Positions 25,394 through 34,411 of a stretch of 64,000 bases of DNA are shown piece by piece. The translations under genes and the position numbers were made by a program. Every line of letters begins with the position of its first letter. Position 1 is the stretch's first letter. Location: contig JACMPP010000050.1 of the NCBI GenBank assembly GCA_014377445.1, positions 1 through 64,000 on the forward strand. The letters run 5' to 3'. The notes under the pieces are model-generated. The model was not told where the DNA came from. It saw only the letters and a list, made by a program, of their open reading frames with translations, and made no database searches. The stretch comes from Oligoflexus sp. (GTDB taxonomy: Bacteria; Bdellovibrionota_B; Oligoflexia; Oligoflexales; Oligoflexaceae).

Positions 25394-27004
25394 ATGTTGA
25401 AGTTCGGGTGGATGCTTCTCCTTGGCCTGTGCCTATCGACCGGTTGCCCTGCAAAAACCCGTGTCGTTAGCCTTACCAAAACCCGTCAGGGTCAGCAAGC
25501 CCCAGCCCAGAAAAGTCACCTCATCAGCCCCTACATCTACGGCCTTGGCAGCTATTTCTGGGAAGATCGCGCCAAAGAATTGGTCTGGGATTTGAAGCCC
25601 ACTCTCTACCGTTGGGGCGGTAACACCAGCTCCCGTTATAATTATCTCACGAATTCGTGGAATTCTGGAGCGGACTGGTACTTTCGCAATCACTCCGGTG
25701 TTGCGAACAATTTCATCGATACCTTCATCGCGGATAACAAAGGTCATGGGGCCGCCTCGATGATCACCGTTCCCATGATGGGATGGGTTGCCAAGGATGG
25801 AAGTTCGTTCAGCTATCCTCGCGAGCAATTTCCAAAGCAGGATAGCTTCGATGGCGACGCCGGCAATGGCCAGAGCGGAGCCGAAAAGCTCAAGGCCGAT
25901 CCGAAGACCACCAGTATTCCCGTGACGCCAGAATTCGTCGGTGCCTGGGTGCAAAAGCTGAAATCTCAATTCGGCAACAATCCGCATTTCTACATCATGG
26001 ACAACGAACCGATGCTTTGGAATACCACGCATCGTGACGTTCATCCCGAGCCCATGACTTACGATGGTTATCTCAAGCTCTACATCGAGTTCGCAAGCGC
26101 TGTGCGCAAAGCCGATTCCGATGCCGTGATCGTCGGTCCCGCCCTCTGGGGTTGGATGGCGATGCAGGCCTCAGCCTTCGATGTCGAAGGTCCCTGGAGC
26201 AACGGTCAGCGCAATACCGACAAGGCCGCTCATGGTAACAAACCCTTCTTCGAGTGGTTCCTTGAGCAGATTGCCAAGGAAGAGCAGACTCGTAAGATCT
26301 CGCTCCTGGATGTCCTGGACGTTCACTTTTATCCCGAGAAGAGTAATTGGCCCTCAGGCCCCGACAACAGTCCTGCCGTGCGCAAGCAGCTCCTTCGGTC
26401 GACCCGTTCGCTCTGGGACCGCAGTTATACGGATGAGAGCTGGATCAACGAGAAGCTCTATTTCATTCCTCGTCTGAAGGAGATGGCCGCCAAGTTCAAA
26501 GCATCGGCCAAGGTCTCAATAGGCGAATACAATTTCCGTTCTGAAAAAGATGCATCAGGCGCGATTGCCCAGGCTGACATTCTCGGGATCATGGGTAAGG
26601 AGGATCTCTATGCCGCCCAGTACTGGGATTTCCCCATCAAGGACGGCACTCACCGCAACGCGTTTCTCCTCTACAGGAACTTCGATGGCAAAGGCGGAAG
26701 CTTTGGCGATCGCTACCTTCCAAATTCTGCTGGGAACCAGGAAGACTATTCGGTGTATACTGCTAATGATACTTCGAACAATCGTTTGACGATCGTTATT
26801 CTCAACAAGAGTACGACCGAGGACCAGGACTTCGATCTGCAGATCGCCAGCTACGGCAAAGCGAAAAGCGCCAAGATCGTGGGCTGGAACACGACGAAAG
26901 ACCCAGCGGTCATGGAAAAATATGAAAAGCTGGTTTCGGCTCCCCAGGGAATAAAAGTCAGCACCAAGCCTTTGTCGATGCAGATTGTTGAACTGATATA
27001 CTGA
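25394..27004 (+). CDS. GH44 endo-beta-glucanase/xyloglucanase, lipoprotein
   Basis: A 536-residue glycoside hydrolase of family 44, hydrolysing beta-1,4-glucans (cellulose, xyloglucan). The N-terminus has a lipobox-like end (LLGLCLSTGC, Cys18), so it is probably anchored in the outer membrane. Signatures: TLYRWGGNTSSRYNYLTN, the acid/base Glu205 in YIMDNEPMLWN followed by TTHRDVHPEPMTYD, and the nucleophile Glu378 in VSIGEYNFRS. The two catalytic residues are 173 apart, the same spacing as in the well-studied Clostridium Cel44A as I recall it. A C-terminal beta-sandwich follows (about 440-536). There is no binding module. A membrane glycosyltransferase gene starts 11 bases after the stop. Confidence 0.93.
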   Translation: MLKFGWMLLLGLCLSTGCPAKTRVVSLTKTRQGQQAPAQKSHLISPYIYGLGSYFWEDRAKELVWDLKPTLYRWGGNTSSRYNYLTNSWNSGADWYFRNHSGVANNFIDTFIADNKGHGAASMITVPMMGWVAKDGSSFSYPREQFPKQDSFDGDAGNGQSGAEKLKADPKTTSIPVTPEFVGAWVQKLKSQFGNNPHFYIMDNEPMLWNTTHRDVHPEPMTYDGYLKLYIEFASAVRKADSDAVIVGPALWGWMAMQASAFDVEGPWSNGQRNTDKAAHGNKPFFEWFLEQIAKEEQTRKISLLDVLDVHFYPEKSNWPSGPDNSPAVRKQLLRSTRSLWDRSYTDESWINEKLYFIPRLKEMAAKFKASAKVSIGEYNFRSEKDASGAIAQADILGIMGKEDLYAAQYWDFPIKDGTHRNAFLLYRNFDGKGGSFGDRYLPNSAGNQEDYSVYTANDTSNNRLTIVILNKSTTEDQDFDLQIASYGKAKSAKIVGWNTTKDPAVMEKYEKLVSAPQGIKVSTKPLSMQIVELIY

Positions 27005-27015
27005 GGCTTTGTACT

Positions 27016-28227
27016 ATGTGGATACTGCTCGGCGCCTCTGTCCTCCTCTACGCAATCATGATGCGCTACCATGTGCTCCTGGCTCTCATCAGCCAGGCCT
27101 CCCTGAGGTTGACGACGCGCGAGCGACCGCTTCGTGATTATCCCCGGTTTACCATACTCGTGCCTGCCCATAACGAAGAGCTTGGAATTGCCGCCACTGT
27201 CGGCAGTATCCATGCTCTCGATTATCCCAGAGCCTCCTATCGCGTGATCGTCATTGCCGACAATTGCAGTGATCAAACCGCCAAGACTGCCGGGGCCTGT
27301 GGAGCCGAGGTCTTCGAGCGTTTTGATAACGTTCATAAGAGCAAAGGTTACGCTCTCGAATACGCCATCAAAAAAATGCAGTTGGAAGCCGACAGCAAGG
27401 CACCCGATGCGGTGGTGGTGATCGATGCGGATACACGCGTGGATCGCAAGCTTTTGCAAGCCTTTGCCAATCGCATTCTCGAAGGGGAGGAGTGGCTGCA
27501 GGCCTACTACAGCGTCTCCAATCCCGATGATTCCTGGCGAACCCAGTTGATGACCTACGCCTTCGGTCTCTTCAATGGAATCTGGCTCGCAGGGCAGGAC
27601 GCTCTCGGTCTGGGTTGCTCGCTTCGCGGCAACGGTATGGCCTTTGCCTGGAACGCTCTGAGTCGTCAACCCTGGCGAGCCTATGGACTGGCAGAAGATC
27701 TTGAATTTAGCTGGCACCTTCGAGTCGCGAGCGAGAAAGTGCGATTTGTCCCCGAGGCTAAAGTCTTCGGCGAAATTATCAGTGGGAATGAGAAAGCCTC
27801 GAAGGCCCAGAGGCTGCGTTGGGAAAAAGGCCGTGCTGAGCTCAAGAAGGCTTTTGCCGCCTCGATTCGTCAGATGGCGGTTCCCCGCCTTCGGAAGTGG
27901 CTTCTCCTCTCGGATTTGAAAATGCCTCCGTTGAGTCGCTGGATGATTTTCACCGTTCTCAGTTGGGTCCTGAGTCTGGCGGCTATGATAGTCTCGCAGG
28001 GAAATCTGCCGGTCTTGTTAGGGGGAGCGCTGATCTCCGTCCTCAACTCGATCGCTCTCGCTTATTTCTTGCTCTATCTGTCTTTGCCTTTCAGCAAACT
28101 CAATTTGCCTTGGCGCTATCTCTCGGCTCTCAGCAAAGCGCCGTTTTATATCGTCTGGAAGTTCATGCTTCTTCTGAGCCGGACGCCGGCTCAATGGGTT
28201 CGTACCGAACGCATGAACGAGAAATAA
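27016..28227 (+). CDS. Membrane GT2 polysaccharide synthase
   Basis: A 403-residue processive-type family 2 glycosyltransferase. One N-terminal helix is followed by the catalytic domain: FTILVPAHNEE, the DAD metal site (Asp137, Asp139), the GLAEDLEFSW motif (Glu227, Asp228 as general base region) and QRLRWEKGR (265-272). These are the D, D, D, QxxRW hallmarks of cellulose/chitin/hyaluronan/poly-GlcNAc synthases. C-terminal helices follow (about 310-390). It lacks the PilZ domain of BcsA. Its coupling to a GH44 endoglucanase suggests a cellulose-like or other beta-glucan product. Ordinary export genes (bcsB, bcsC) are absent nearby. Confidence 0.9.
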   Translation: MWILLGASVLLYAIMMRYHVLLALISQASLRLTTRERPLRDYPRFTILVPAHNEELGIAATVGSIHALDYPRASYRVIVIADNCSDQTAKTAGACGAEVFERFDNVHKSKGYALEYAIKKMQLEADSKAPDAVVVIDADTRVDRKLLQAFANRILEGEEWLQAYYSVSNPDDSWRTQLMTYAFGLFNGIWLAGQDALGLGCSLRGNGMAFAWNALSRQPWRAYGLAEDLEFSWHLRVASEKVRFVPEAKVFGEIISGNEKASKAQRLRWEKGRAELKKAFAASIRQMAVPRLRKWLLLSDLKMPPLSRWMIFTVLSWVLSLAAMIVSQGNLPVLLGGALISVLNSIALAYFLLYLSLPFSKLNLPWRYLSALSKAPFYIVWKFMLLLSRTPAQWVRTERMNEK

Positions 28228-28355
28228 AAGATGTGTTGCCGCAAAAGTCGAAGTCAATCTGAACGAAACTCATTCTCAGGCGTAATTCGTCGCTTGGTGC
28301 AACTCTTGCTTTAATGGTATTAAAGCAGGTAAGACTCTTTAACAGGGAGGTATTT

Positions 28356-29165
28356 TTGAGAGCCGTAATTTTTATCGACGGTGCGTATCTACAGACTCAG
28401 CTCAAGAATAATGGCAAGGAAGCTGACTATCTCCATATCGCAGATCATTTATTGGCCCCACTGCGAGCCTCCTTTCCATTGGATTTGCTGCGTTGCTACT
28501 ACTATTACTGTCCTCCTTACATGTCTCAGGAACCGACTGAAGACGAACTCAAGCGGATGGAGGTGCACGAGAATTTTGTGCACGAACTGCAGAGTTTAGG
28601 TCGTTGGGCGATTCGTTTGGGCAAGCTGCAGAAACGCTGGGAAGGCCAACGCGAAGTTTACGAGCAGAAGCGTGTGGATGTTCTCCTGTCCGTCGATATG
28701 GTTCGACATGCGGCAGCAGGACATATTCAGCATGCTGTTCTGGTGGCTGGCGACAGTGACTTTGTTCCTGCAGTTGAAGCAGCGAAAGAGCACGGTGTGA
28801 CGGTATCCCTCTGGTGCGGTGCCGCCAAGACTGTTCACAAAGACCTCATCGCTCTCGCGGATGAAGTCTACGCTTTTGACTGGAACACATTCCCGCTGGT
28901 GAATTCCAATGGCGAATCGTCGCGACCTCGTCCGCGCACGAATTTACCACAGAGCCAAAATCCAAATCAAAATACCAATCCCGGCCAGAACCCACGTCCT
29001 GTTTCAGGCAGCAGTTCGTCACGCCGTCGTCGCGGGGGCCAAAGCCGGGGCAGTCAGGGCAATGCACGGCCTGAGCAAGCTTCTTCCGAGCTTGCATCGG
29101 AGGAGCCTAAGAAAACCGGTTGGCGTGATCGATTCAAGAGCTTAGGCAACAAGAAAGAAAGCTGA
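28356..29165 (+). CDS. NYN-domain (LabA/DUF88-type) putative nuclease with basic tail
   Basis: The first ~190 residues are a NYN domain of the PIN-like ribonuclease fold: AVIFIDGAYL with the first Asp, KRVDVLLSVDMV, and AVLVAGDSDFVPAV with the D-S-D metal-binding set. Members act on RNA as endonucleases. The last ~80 residues are disordered and rich in Asn, Pro, Gln and Ser with a basic SSSSRRRRGGQSRG stretch that could bind RNA. I start at TTG 28356 because AGGGAGG stands five bases before it; the longer ATG frame (28314) has no site. 269 residues. Related to the LabA/Oncorhynchus group; the target is unknown. Confidence 0.85.
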   Translation: MRAVIFIDGAYLQTQLKNNGKEADYLHIADHLLAPLRASFPLDLLRCYYYYCPPYMSQEPTEDELKRMEVHENFVHELQSLGRWAIRLGKLQKRWEGQREVYEQKRVDVLLSVDMVRHAAAGHIQHAVLVAGDSDFVPAVEAAKEHGVTVSLWCGAAKTVHKDLIALADEVYAFDWNTFPLVNSNGESSRPRPRTNLPQSQNPNQNTNPGQNPRPVSGSSSSRRRRGGQSRGSQGNARPEQASSELASEEPKKTGWRDRFKSLGNKKES

Positions 29166-29261
29166 TCCCGGGGACCGGTATCAAATCACAAGCAATCTTC
29201 GCCCGCTCGCGATACAATAATGGTTCGTCGCTAGCTAAGCCTGAGTTTTAGGGGAGATAAC

Positions 29262-29906
29262 ATGCGTCGCGTGCTGTTGTGCCTTGCACTATTTTTCGCC
29301 AGCCCTTTATTTGCAAACTCCAAAAGTTTGTTCATTAACGGTGTATACGCCGCAACTTACGGCGACATCGCCTGGGACAAAGGAGACTGGCAGGGAAATA
29401 ATTTCTCGGCCATTCGTCTGAAGGCCGGAATCCAGATCCTGAGAGTCGACTTTGTAGGTCTGACCCTGGGCTATCAAAAGGTCGGCTTCTACAGCGGTCT
29501 TCACAAATGGACAGGCGACAACAAGCTGGCCTTCGATTATCGCGGCCCTGTGCTGGAACTCCATTTCTTCCCTGACGCGCCGATCGGCTTTTCTTTTGCG
29601 GGTATGACGGGGAGTGGTTATAGTTATTTGACTACGCCTGCTCTTTACGACTACCCGGCTTGCGGTGGCTGCAAGATTGATGCAGAACGCTCGGATTTGA
29701 AAGTTGGTGAGTTTACGGCCTATATCACCGCGAAATTTGCTTACGGCCTTCAATTCATTGCCGGTGCGGGAACGCGCGTTGTGAAGGGTAGTCCACGCTA
29801 TGATGTGGATCGCAGTGGCGTTCACACCTGGGAAAAAGGCGCAAAAGCCGACTGGAAAGAAAACGAAGCGCTCATACTTGTCGGTTTGCGCGGAACGACT
29901 CTTTAA
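29262..29906 (+). CDS. Exported outer-membrane-like hypothetical protein
   Basis: A 214-residue product with a signal peptide (MRRVLLCLALFFASPLFA). The mature protein has alternating hydrophobic/polar strands rich in Gly, Tyr and Phe (for example VGLTLGYQKVGFYSGL, GFSFAGMTGSGYSYL, FAYGLQFIAGAGTRVV), the pattern of a small beta-barrel. Two Cys in PACGGCK may form a pair. The ATG is preceded by AGGGGAG. A strong terminator follows. No family recognised. Confidence 0.68.
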   Translation: MRRVLLCLALFFASPLFANSKSLFINGVYAATYGDIAWDKGDWQGNNFSAIRLKAGIQILRVDFVGLTLGYQKVGFYSGLHKWTGDNKLAFDYRGPVLELHFFPDAPIGFSFAGMTGSGYSYLTTPALYDYPACGGCKIDAERSDLKVGEFTAYITAKFAYGLQFIAGAGTRVVKGSPRYDVDRSGVHTWEKGAKADWKENEALILVGLRGTTL

Positions 29907-29914
29907 GATTTCGG

Positions 29915-29939
29915 GGGACCTGCACGGTCCCTTTTTTTT
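29915..29939 (+). terminator. Rho-independent terminator
   Basis: GGGACC (29915-29920) pairs with GGTCCC (29926-29931), followed by eight T. The remaining gap to 30205 shows no further feature. Confidence 0.88.
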
Positions 29940-30205
29940 ATTCCATCACGCTGCATATAAAATGCTAACAGCGCGAACTCTCCATCTGTCAATCAACCTC
30001 ATCCTCCTTGCGCGAACCTATCAAAAAAATATCAACGATATTGCTGTTGTTTTGCTTTTTGCGCAGTCTTGGTACAAGCTCTGACGGCATTGGCGCTCAG
30101 GCATTTCGTTCTATAAAGATACTTTAAATTGAGTATAAATGATTTGACCAACGAGACAGTTAAAGGTAGATCTCGTCTATCGAAAAATTAGCTGCGGAGT
30201 CCCTT

Positions 30206-31333
30206 ATGAGACCCTCGTTTTGGCAAAGCCGAATCCCTGCGACATTGCTTTGTTTATGCCTTTTATGGCATAGCATGCCCAGTCTGGTCTCTGCTTCTGA
30301 TTCCTCATCCTCATCCTCTTCTTCCCAACGGCGTACTGACCTCCGCATCGGCTCCTTCAATATCCAGGTCTTCGGCGAATCCAAAGTAAATAAGTCCTTT
30401 GTTAAAGATACTATCCTCTCCATTATCTCCCGCTACGACATCATCTTCATCCAAGAGATCCGTGATGACAAAAACAAAGCTATCTACGAACTTCTCGATC
30501 TTTTGAATCAGGGAAGTGGCAAGAACTACAAGGCTTTGGTCAGCACACGTTTGGGTCGGGGCGATATGAAGGAGCAGTATGCTTACTTCTACGATGCGGC
30601 TGTGGTGACGGCTAAAGATTCTTATGTCTTTAAAGATACCAAAGACGAATTCTCCCGCGAGCCTTTTGTTGCAAGATTTAAAGGACAGGGACGCGAATTT
30701 ACACTCGCGGGCATCCACATTGCCCCGACGAACGTTCGTGGCGAGCTGAGGGCCTTGCCCAAGGTCAAAGTCGATATTACGGCGCAGTACGGCGATGACA
30801 ACACCTTCTTTCTGGGTGATTTCAACGCCGATTGTATCTACTACAAAGCGATCGAAGGCTTTGACTTCTTCGATGAAATACCCCGCCTTCTCATCAGTGA
30901 TGCCGAAGATACTACGGTTGCCGCTTCATCCTGCACCTACGATCGCGTTCTAGGTTTTGGACCGATCCAGGAGTTTGCCAGTGAAGCGCACGCCTTCAAC
31001 TTTGCGCAGGAGTATGACTACGATCTCGAGCATGCTAAGCTGATCTCCGATCACTACCCTATCGAATTTACGATCCAGGGCACAGGCAGCCTGGCTGAGA
31101 TTCGTCCAATCCCGAACAAGCCCCAGCCGATAGCAGTCGACCCGCTTGAAGGATCGCCGATCGAGCAGAAGCCGGTTCAGAAAAAGCCGATTGAAATCGA
31201 AACCCCTGTTTTGGAAAAACCGGCGAGCGCGGAAGCGAGCTGCGGTCTAGAGGCCTATACAACTCCCGCAGGCCGATGCTACGGAAGTTTTGATAGCAAG
31301 AAGTTGCGTGTGAGCGCGGAGTGCTGCCTGTAA
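30206..31333 (+). CDS. Secreted endonuclease/exonuclease/phosphatase-family (DNase I-like) enzyme
   Basis: A 375-residue exported protein. Residues 1-31 are the signal peptide, then a run of eight Ser. The EEP fold follows: RIGSFNIQVFGES with metal-binding Asn, IIFIQEIRD with the metal-binding Glu, FFLGDFNADC with the D-x-N pair, and LISDHYPIEF with the catalytic Asp-His. This set is that of DNase I-like nucleases. The C-terminal ~90 residues carry Pro/Lys-rich repeats (KPQPI, KKPIEIE) and a small four-Cys module (ASCGLEAY to AECCL). It is likely an extracellular or periplasmic DNase useful for nucleotide scavenging; phosphatase activity is the alternative. It converges with folA, 11 bases apart. 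Confidence 0.87.
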   Translation: MRPSFWQSRIPATLLCLCLLWHSMPSLVSASDSSSSSSSSQRRTDLRIGSFNIQVFGESKVNKSFVKDTILSIISRYDIIFIQEIRDDKNKAIYELLDLLNQGSGKNYKALVSTRLGRGDMKEQYAYFYDAAVVTAKDSYVFKDTKDEFSREPFVARFKGQGREFTLAGIHIAPTNVRGELRALPKVKVDITAQYGDDNTFFLGDFNADCIYYKAIEGFDFFDEIPRLLISDAEDTTVAASSCTYDRVLGFGPIQEFASEAHAFNFAQEYDYDLEHAKLISDHYPIEFTIQGTGSLAEIRPIPNKPQPIAVDPLEGSPIEQKPVQKKPIEIETPVLEKPASAEASCGLEAYTTPAGRCYGSFDSKKLRVSAECCL

Positions 31334-31344
31334 TATATAATCGA

Positions 31345-31842
31345 TTATTTACGAGTCCAAATTGTAGCAGCGTAGGGAATGGCGGAGGAGGTGACTTCTT
31401 CGCTTTCTTTGCATTCAAAGTCTTTGAGGGCCTCAAGCGGATAGGTCGTGTCCCCATCGATCGTCTGATGAATGCGTGTGAGATAGATCGTGTCGATGAC
31501 GTCCAGCGTCTGACGATAGATCTCGCCACCCCCGACGATACAGATCTCATTGCCCCAATTCACTGCCATGTCCTTAGCATGCTTGAGAGCCGATTCGAGG
31601 CTTGTGGCAGGCGTGACGATGCGTGGCAGGGCTTCCTTGCTGCGTGAGACGACGATCGTATAGCGACCCGGAAGAGGCCGACCGATGGATTCAAAGGTCT
31701 TGCGACCCATGATCAGGACTTTGCCCATCGTGATATTTTTAAAGCGCTTGAGCTCATCCGGGAGATGCCAGGGCATGCCTCCGTCCCGGCCGATGACGCC
31801 GTTTTCTGAGCAGGCTACTACGTGTGATATTTTAGCGGGCAC
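31345..31842 (-). CDS. folA: Dihydrofolate reductase
   Basis: A 165-residue enzyme reducing dihydrofolate to tetrahydrofolate with NADPH. Motifs: VVACSENGVIGRDGGMPWHLPDEL (substrate/cofactor loop with the catalytic acid Asp), VLIMGRKTFESIGRPLPGR, and CIVGGGEIYRQ. It stands 36 bases downstream of thyA, which produces dihydrofolate from methylene-tetrahydrofolate, so the two form the usual folate cycle operon. The length is normal. Confidence 0.96.
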   Translation of the reverse strand: MPAKISHVVACSENGVIGRDGGMPWHLPDELKRFKNITMGKVLIMGRKTFESIGRPLPGRYTIVVSRSKEALPRIVTPATSLESALKHAKDMAVNWGNEICIVGGGEIYRQTLDVIDTIYLTRIHQTIDGDTTYPLEALKDFECKESEEVTSSAIPYAATIWTRK

Positions 31843-31878
31843 AAGATGCTCCAGAAAAATTTGGCGAAAACGTAGGTC

Positions 31879-32673
31879 TCAAATGGCGACTGGAGCCTTG
31901 ATCGCTGGATGCGGATCGTAACCTTCAAGAGTAAAGTTTTCAAAACGGAACTCGAAGAGATCACGAACCGAGGGATCCATCTTCATCTGGGGCAAAGAGC
32001 GCGGTTCACGGGAGAGCTGAAGCTTCGCCTGCTCGATGTGATTGGTGTAGAGGTGAAGATCGCCGAAGCTGTGGACGAAATCGCCTGGGCGGAGATCGAG
32101 GACCTGAGCCATCATCATTGTGAGCAAAGCATAGCTCGCCACGTTGAATGGCACGCCGAGAAAGATATCCGCGCTGCGTTGGTAGAGCTGACAGCTCAGC
32201 TTGCCTTCCGCCACATAGAATTGAAAGAAAGCATGGCAGGGCGGAAGAGCCATCTGTGAGATCTCGCCGGGGTTGTAGGCGACGACCATATGGCGACGCG
32301 AATAGGGATCGCGTTTGATATTGGCCAGAACCTCCTGGATCTGGTCGATGCTCTTGCCATCGGGGGTCTGCCAGGAGCGCCATTGAGCGCCGTACACGCG
32401 ACCGAGATTGCCGGCTTCGTCAGCCCATTCATTCCAGATGGAGACGCCGTTGTCCTGCAAATATTTGACATTGGTATCGCCCTGAAGAAACCAGAGTAAT
32501 TCATGAATAATCGATTTGAGGTGGACCTTTTTGGTCGTGAGCATAGGGAAGCCCTGGCTCAGATCAAAGCGCAGCTGGTGGCCGAAGAGCGAAAGGGTGC
32601 CTACGCCCGTACGATCGGATCGTTCGACGCCAGTTTCCAGAACAGTTTTTAATAGATTTAGATAGGCTTGCAT
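31879..32673 (-). CDS. thyA: Thymidylate synthase (ThyA)
   Basis: A 264-residue ThyA that makes dTMP from dUMP using methylene-tetrahydrofolate. Signatures: [20 protein letters not shown]-type IIHELLWFL, the catalytic Cys in [24 protein letters not shown] and [10 protein letters not shown] use the ATG at 32673, giving the standard N-terminus ([15 protein letters not shown]); the frame is open further upstream but lacks a ribosome site there. Same strand and close to folA. Confidence 0.97.
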   Translation of the reverse strand: MQAYLNLLKTVLETGVERSDRTGVGTLSLFGHQLRFDLSQGFPMLTTKKVHLKSIIHELLWFLQGDTNVKYLQDNGVSIWNEWADEAGNLGRVYGAQWRSWQTPDGKSIDQIQEVLANIKRDPYSRRHMVVAYNPGEISQMALPPCHAFFQFYVAEGKLSCQLYQRSADIFLGVPFNVASYALLTMMMAQVLDLRPGDFVHSFGDLHLYTNHIEQAKLQLSREPRSLPQMKMDPSVRDLFEFRFENFTLEGYDPHPAIKAPVAI

Positions 32674-32813
32674 AGCGTGCCTCAGCGTGGAATGAATCGG
32701 ATCCAAACCACTATAGTCTTCCGCGTGCAATCCTCCAATTTGTCAAAGTGGCTTCGGCAAAGAAAGCTGACTTTGGCAATTTGGGGGAGGAGAAAGGGTT
32801 AGGATTGGAGATT

Positions 32814-33530
32814 TTAAGTCTCGGACTCGAAGTCCATAGCTTCGTTTGGGGCGCCCATGAATGCGGAATCGTCAAAGGATTCGTCGGCTGAGGCGTCCAT
32901 ACTTTGCGCAGCGACGGCCTCGATTGGAGTCAGGGCCCGGCGGAATATGTCGAGGATGATGTCGGGATGAACGATGGCCTCCATCTTGTTCTCCTCGGAG
33001 GGGAGCCAGCTGTGGCAGCTTTCCCAAATGCCCCAGGCAAGGACGGAGATCTGTCCGATGGGGAGATCGGCGCGGATGGCTCCCAGTTTCTGCCCGTGGG
33101 CGAGGAAGGCGTGGAGCCAGCCGTCTATGGCGTTCACAGTTGCGATCCCGGGATGGCCTTCGCGACGGCTTTCCTGTGTGAGGAAGTTGGTGACGAACTG
33201 GCTAACCGCTGGCTTACGGTAGAGGGTGCGGTAGAACTCGAGGAGGAGTTCTTCGGCGTGATTCCAGTAAGAGTTGGCATCCTCGGGGTCTTGGCTCGCA
33301 AGGGCTGTGACCTTTTTGAAGTCGCGGAGCGTGGCTTTATGGATCGTGAGGAAAAGATCTTCCTTCGATTTGAAGTAGTAGTACATGGTGCCTTTGGCCA
33401 TCTGGCAGTTCTTGATGATGCGATTGAAAGAGGCATCGTTGTAGCGAACGCTGGCAAATTCATCGAGGGCCACGGACAGGATGTTGGCGAAACGCTCGGT
33501 GGTCAGGCCTTCAATACGTGCGGTTGGCAT
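32814..33530 (-). CDS. TetR-family transcriptional regulator
   Basis: A 238-residue repressor-type protein. The N-terminal HTH (about 10-57) shows ILSVALDEFASVRYNDASFNRIIKNCQMAKGTMYYYFKSKEDLF, the usual TetR recognition helix ending in YYYFKSKEDL. The C-terminal ligand-binding domain is divergent, with an acidic tail (ASADESFDDSAFMG) that is longer than normal. The ligand and targets are unknown. It lies upstream of thyA on the same strand, separated by 140 bases. Confidence 0.9.
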   Translation of the reverse strand: MPTARIEGLTTERFANILSVALDEFASVRYNDASFNRIIKNCQMAKGTMYYYFKSKEDLFLTIHKATLRDFKKVTALASQDPEDANSYWNHAEELLLEFYRTLYRKPAVSQFVTNFLTQESRREGHPGIATVNAIDGWLHAFLAHGQKLGAIRADLPIGQISVLAWGIWESCHSWLPSEENKMEAIVHPDIILDIFRRALTPIEAVAAQSMDASADESFDDSAFMGAPNEAMDFESET

Positions 33531-33735
33531 ATGCTTACTCCTGTGAGGATAGGATATTTTAGCACTGTCCGGGCGGAAGAGTAGCTCTTAATGTGTCGGG
33601 CTGCTGTAGTTGGGGTTCGGGAAGGGTAGGGCGAAACGGGATTCGGAAATTATCTGAGCGAATCCTGAAGTTTGGGACTTGACTGAGAGGGCAATCTTTG
33701 GGATCTTTGCGAACTAATTCTAGTTCTCGTTGAAT

Positions 33736-33809
33736 GCAGTCATAGCTCCGCTGGATAGAGCATCAGGCTTCGAACCTGAGGGTCGGGGGTTCGAATCCCT
33801 CTGACTGCG
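33736..33809 (+). tRNA. tRNA-Arg (anticodon TCG)
   Basis: The acceptor arm GCAGTCA (33736-33742) pairs with TGACTGC (33802-33808), with discriminator G. The anticodon stem TCAGG/CCTGA encloses loop CTTCGAA with anticodon TCG, reading CGA. The T loop GGTTCGAATCC is present. CCA is not encoded. Its 3' end is repeated at 36139-36161 and a dead integrase follows directly, so this tRNA was used as an attachment site. Confidence 0.93.
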
Positions 33810-33816
33810 CATTTCT
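33794..33816. repeat. attL-like repeat in the 3' end of tRNA-Arg
   Basis: AATCCCTCTGACTG, then one variable base, then GCATTTCT. The same 23 bases, with one mismatch, occur at 36139-36161. The left copy overlaps the tRNA 3' end, as is usual for tyrosine-integrase elements. Confidence 0.8.
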
Positions 33817-33841
33817 CTCCTAAGAAACTAAAATCACTTAA

Positions 33842-34275
33842 TTATTCACTCTTCGATTTTTCCTGTATGTGAATCTGTACGTGATTCGTTTTCATCATTC
33901 TATCCGCACCACGATCCACCAATTCCCCTGTCATCGATGCCAAAGGCTTTGCATGGATCTCTCTCGTGGCTCTGCGCTTGTGGCCCATCGCCGCTTGAAC
34001 AGCAGATATGTTGCTTCCGTTCGCTTCAAGGTTCCATGTGGCAAATGTGTGCCTCAGAATCCTAGTTGCGGTCCAAGCTAATCCCGCTTTTTTAAAGCAC
34101 CAATTAAACGCAGTTCGAATGCAGTTGTCACGGATGAACCCCCCTTCCGGGTTAGGAAAAACCATCTCTGAAGCAGCCTGCTTTTTCATGTCCGTGAGCA
34201 TTGTCACAAGGTCAGGCGAAAGGCGAAGAAGGCGAAGAGATTGCTTCCCACATCTTCCACTTCTTCGTTAAGGAA
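33842..34275 (-). pseudogene. Tyrosine-recombinase integrase, C-terminal remnant
   Basis: Reading minus from about 34275, LRLSPDLVTMLTDMKKQ is followed by VFPNPEGGFIRDNC and FKKAGLAWTATRILRHTFATW (the R-H-x-x-A box), then AVQAAMGHKRRATREIHAKPL. The N-terminal and core-binding domains are missing, a TAA stop stands just before the readable part, and the nucleophile position in the T.EIYAK motif is His, not Tyr. So it cannot catalyse recombination. It lies 32 bases past the tRNA-Arg, between the two att-like repeats. Confidence 0.83.
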
Positions 34276-34411
34276 AATACCATCAAGCTCTTCAAGCAAT
34301 TGTCGGAAAGGACCCTCAGGGTCGTTGGCGTGCAAGGTATCACCTATGATCTTAAAGTCAAAATAGGTGTCGCAATCATTTGAAAACAGACAGGACAACC
34401 TGCATTGAGAT

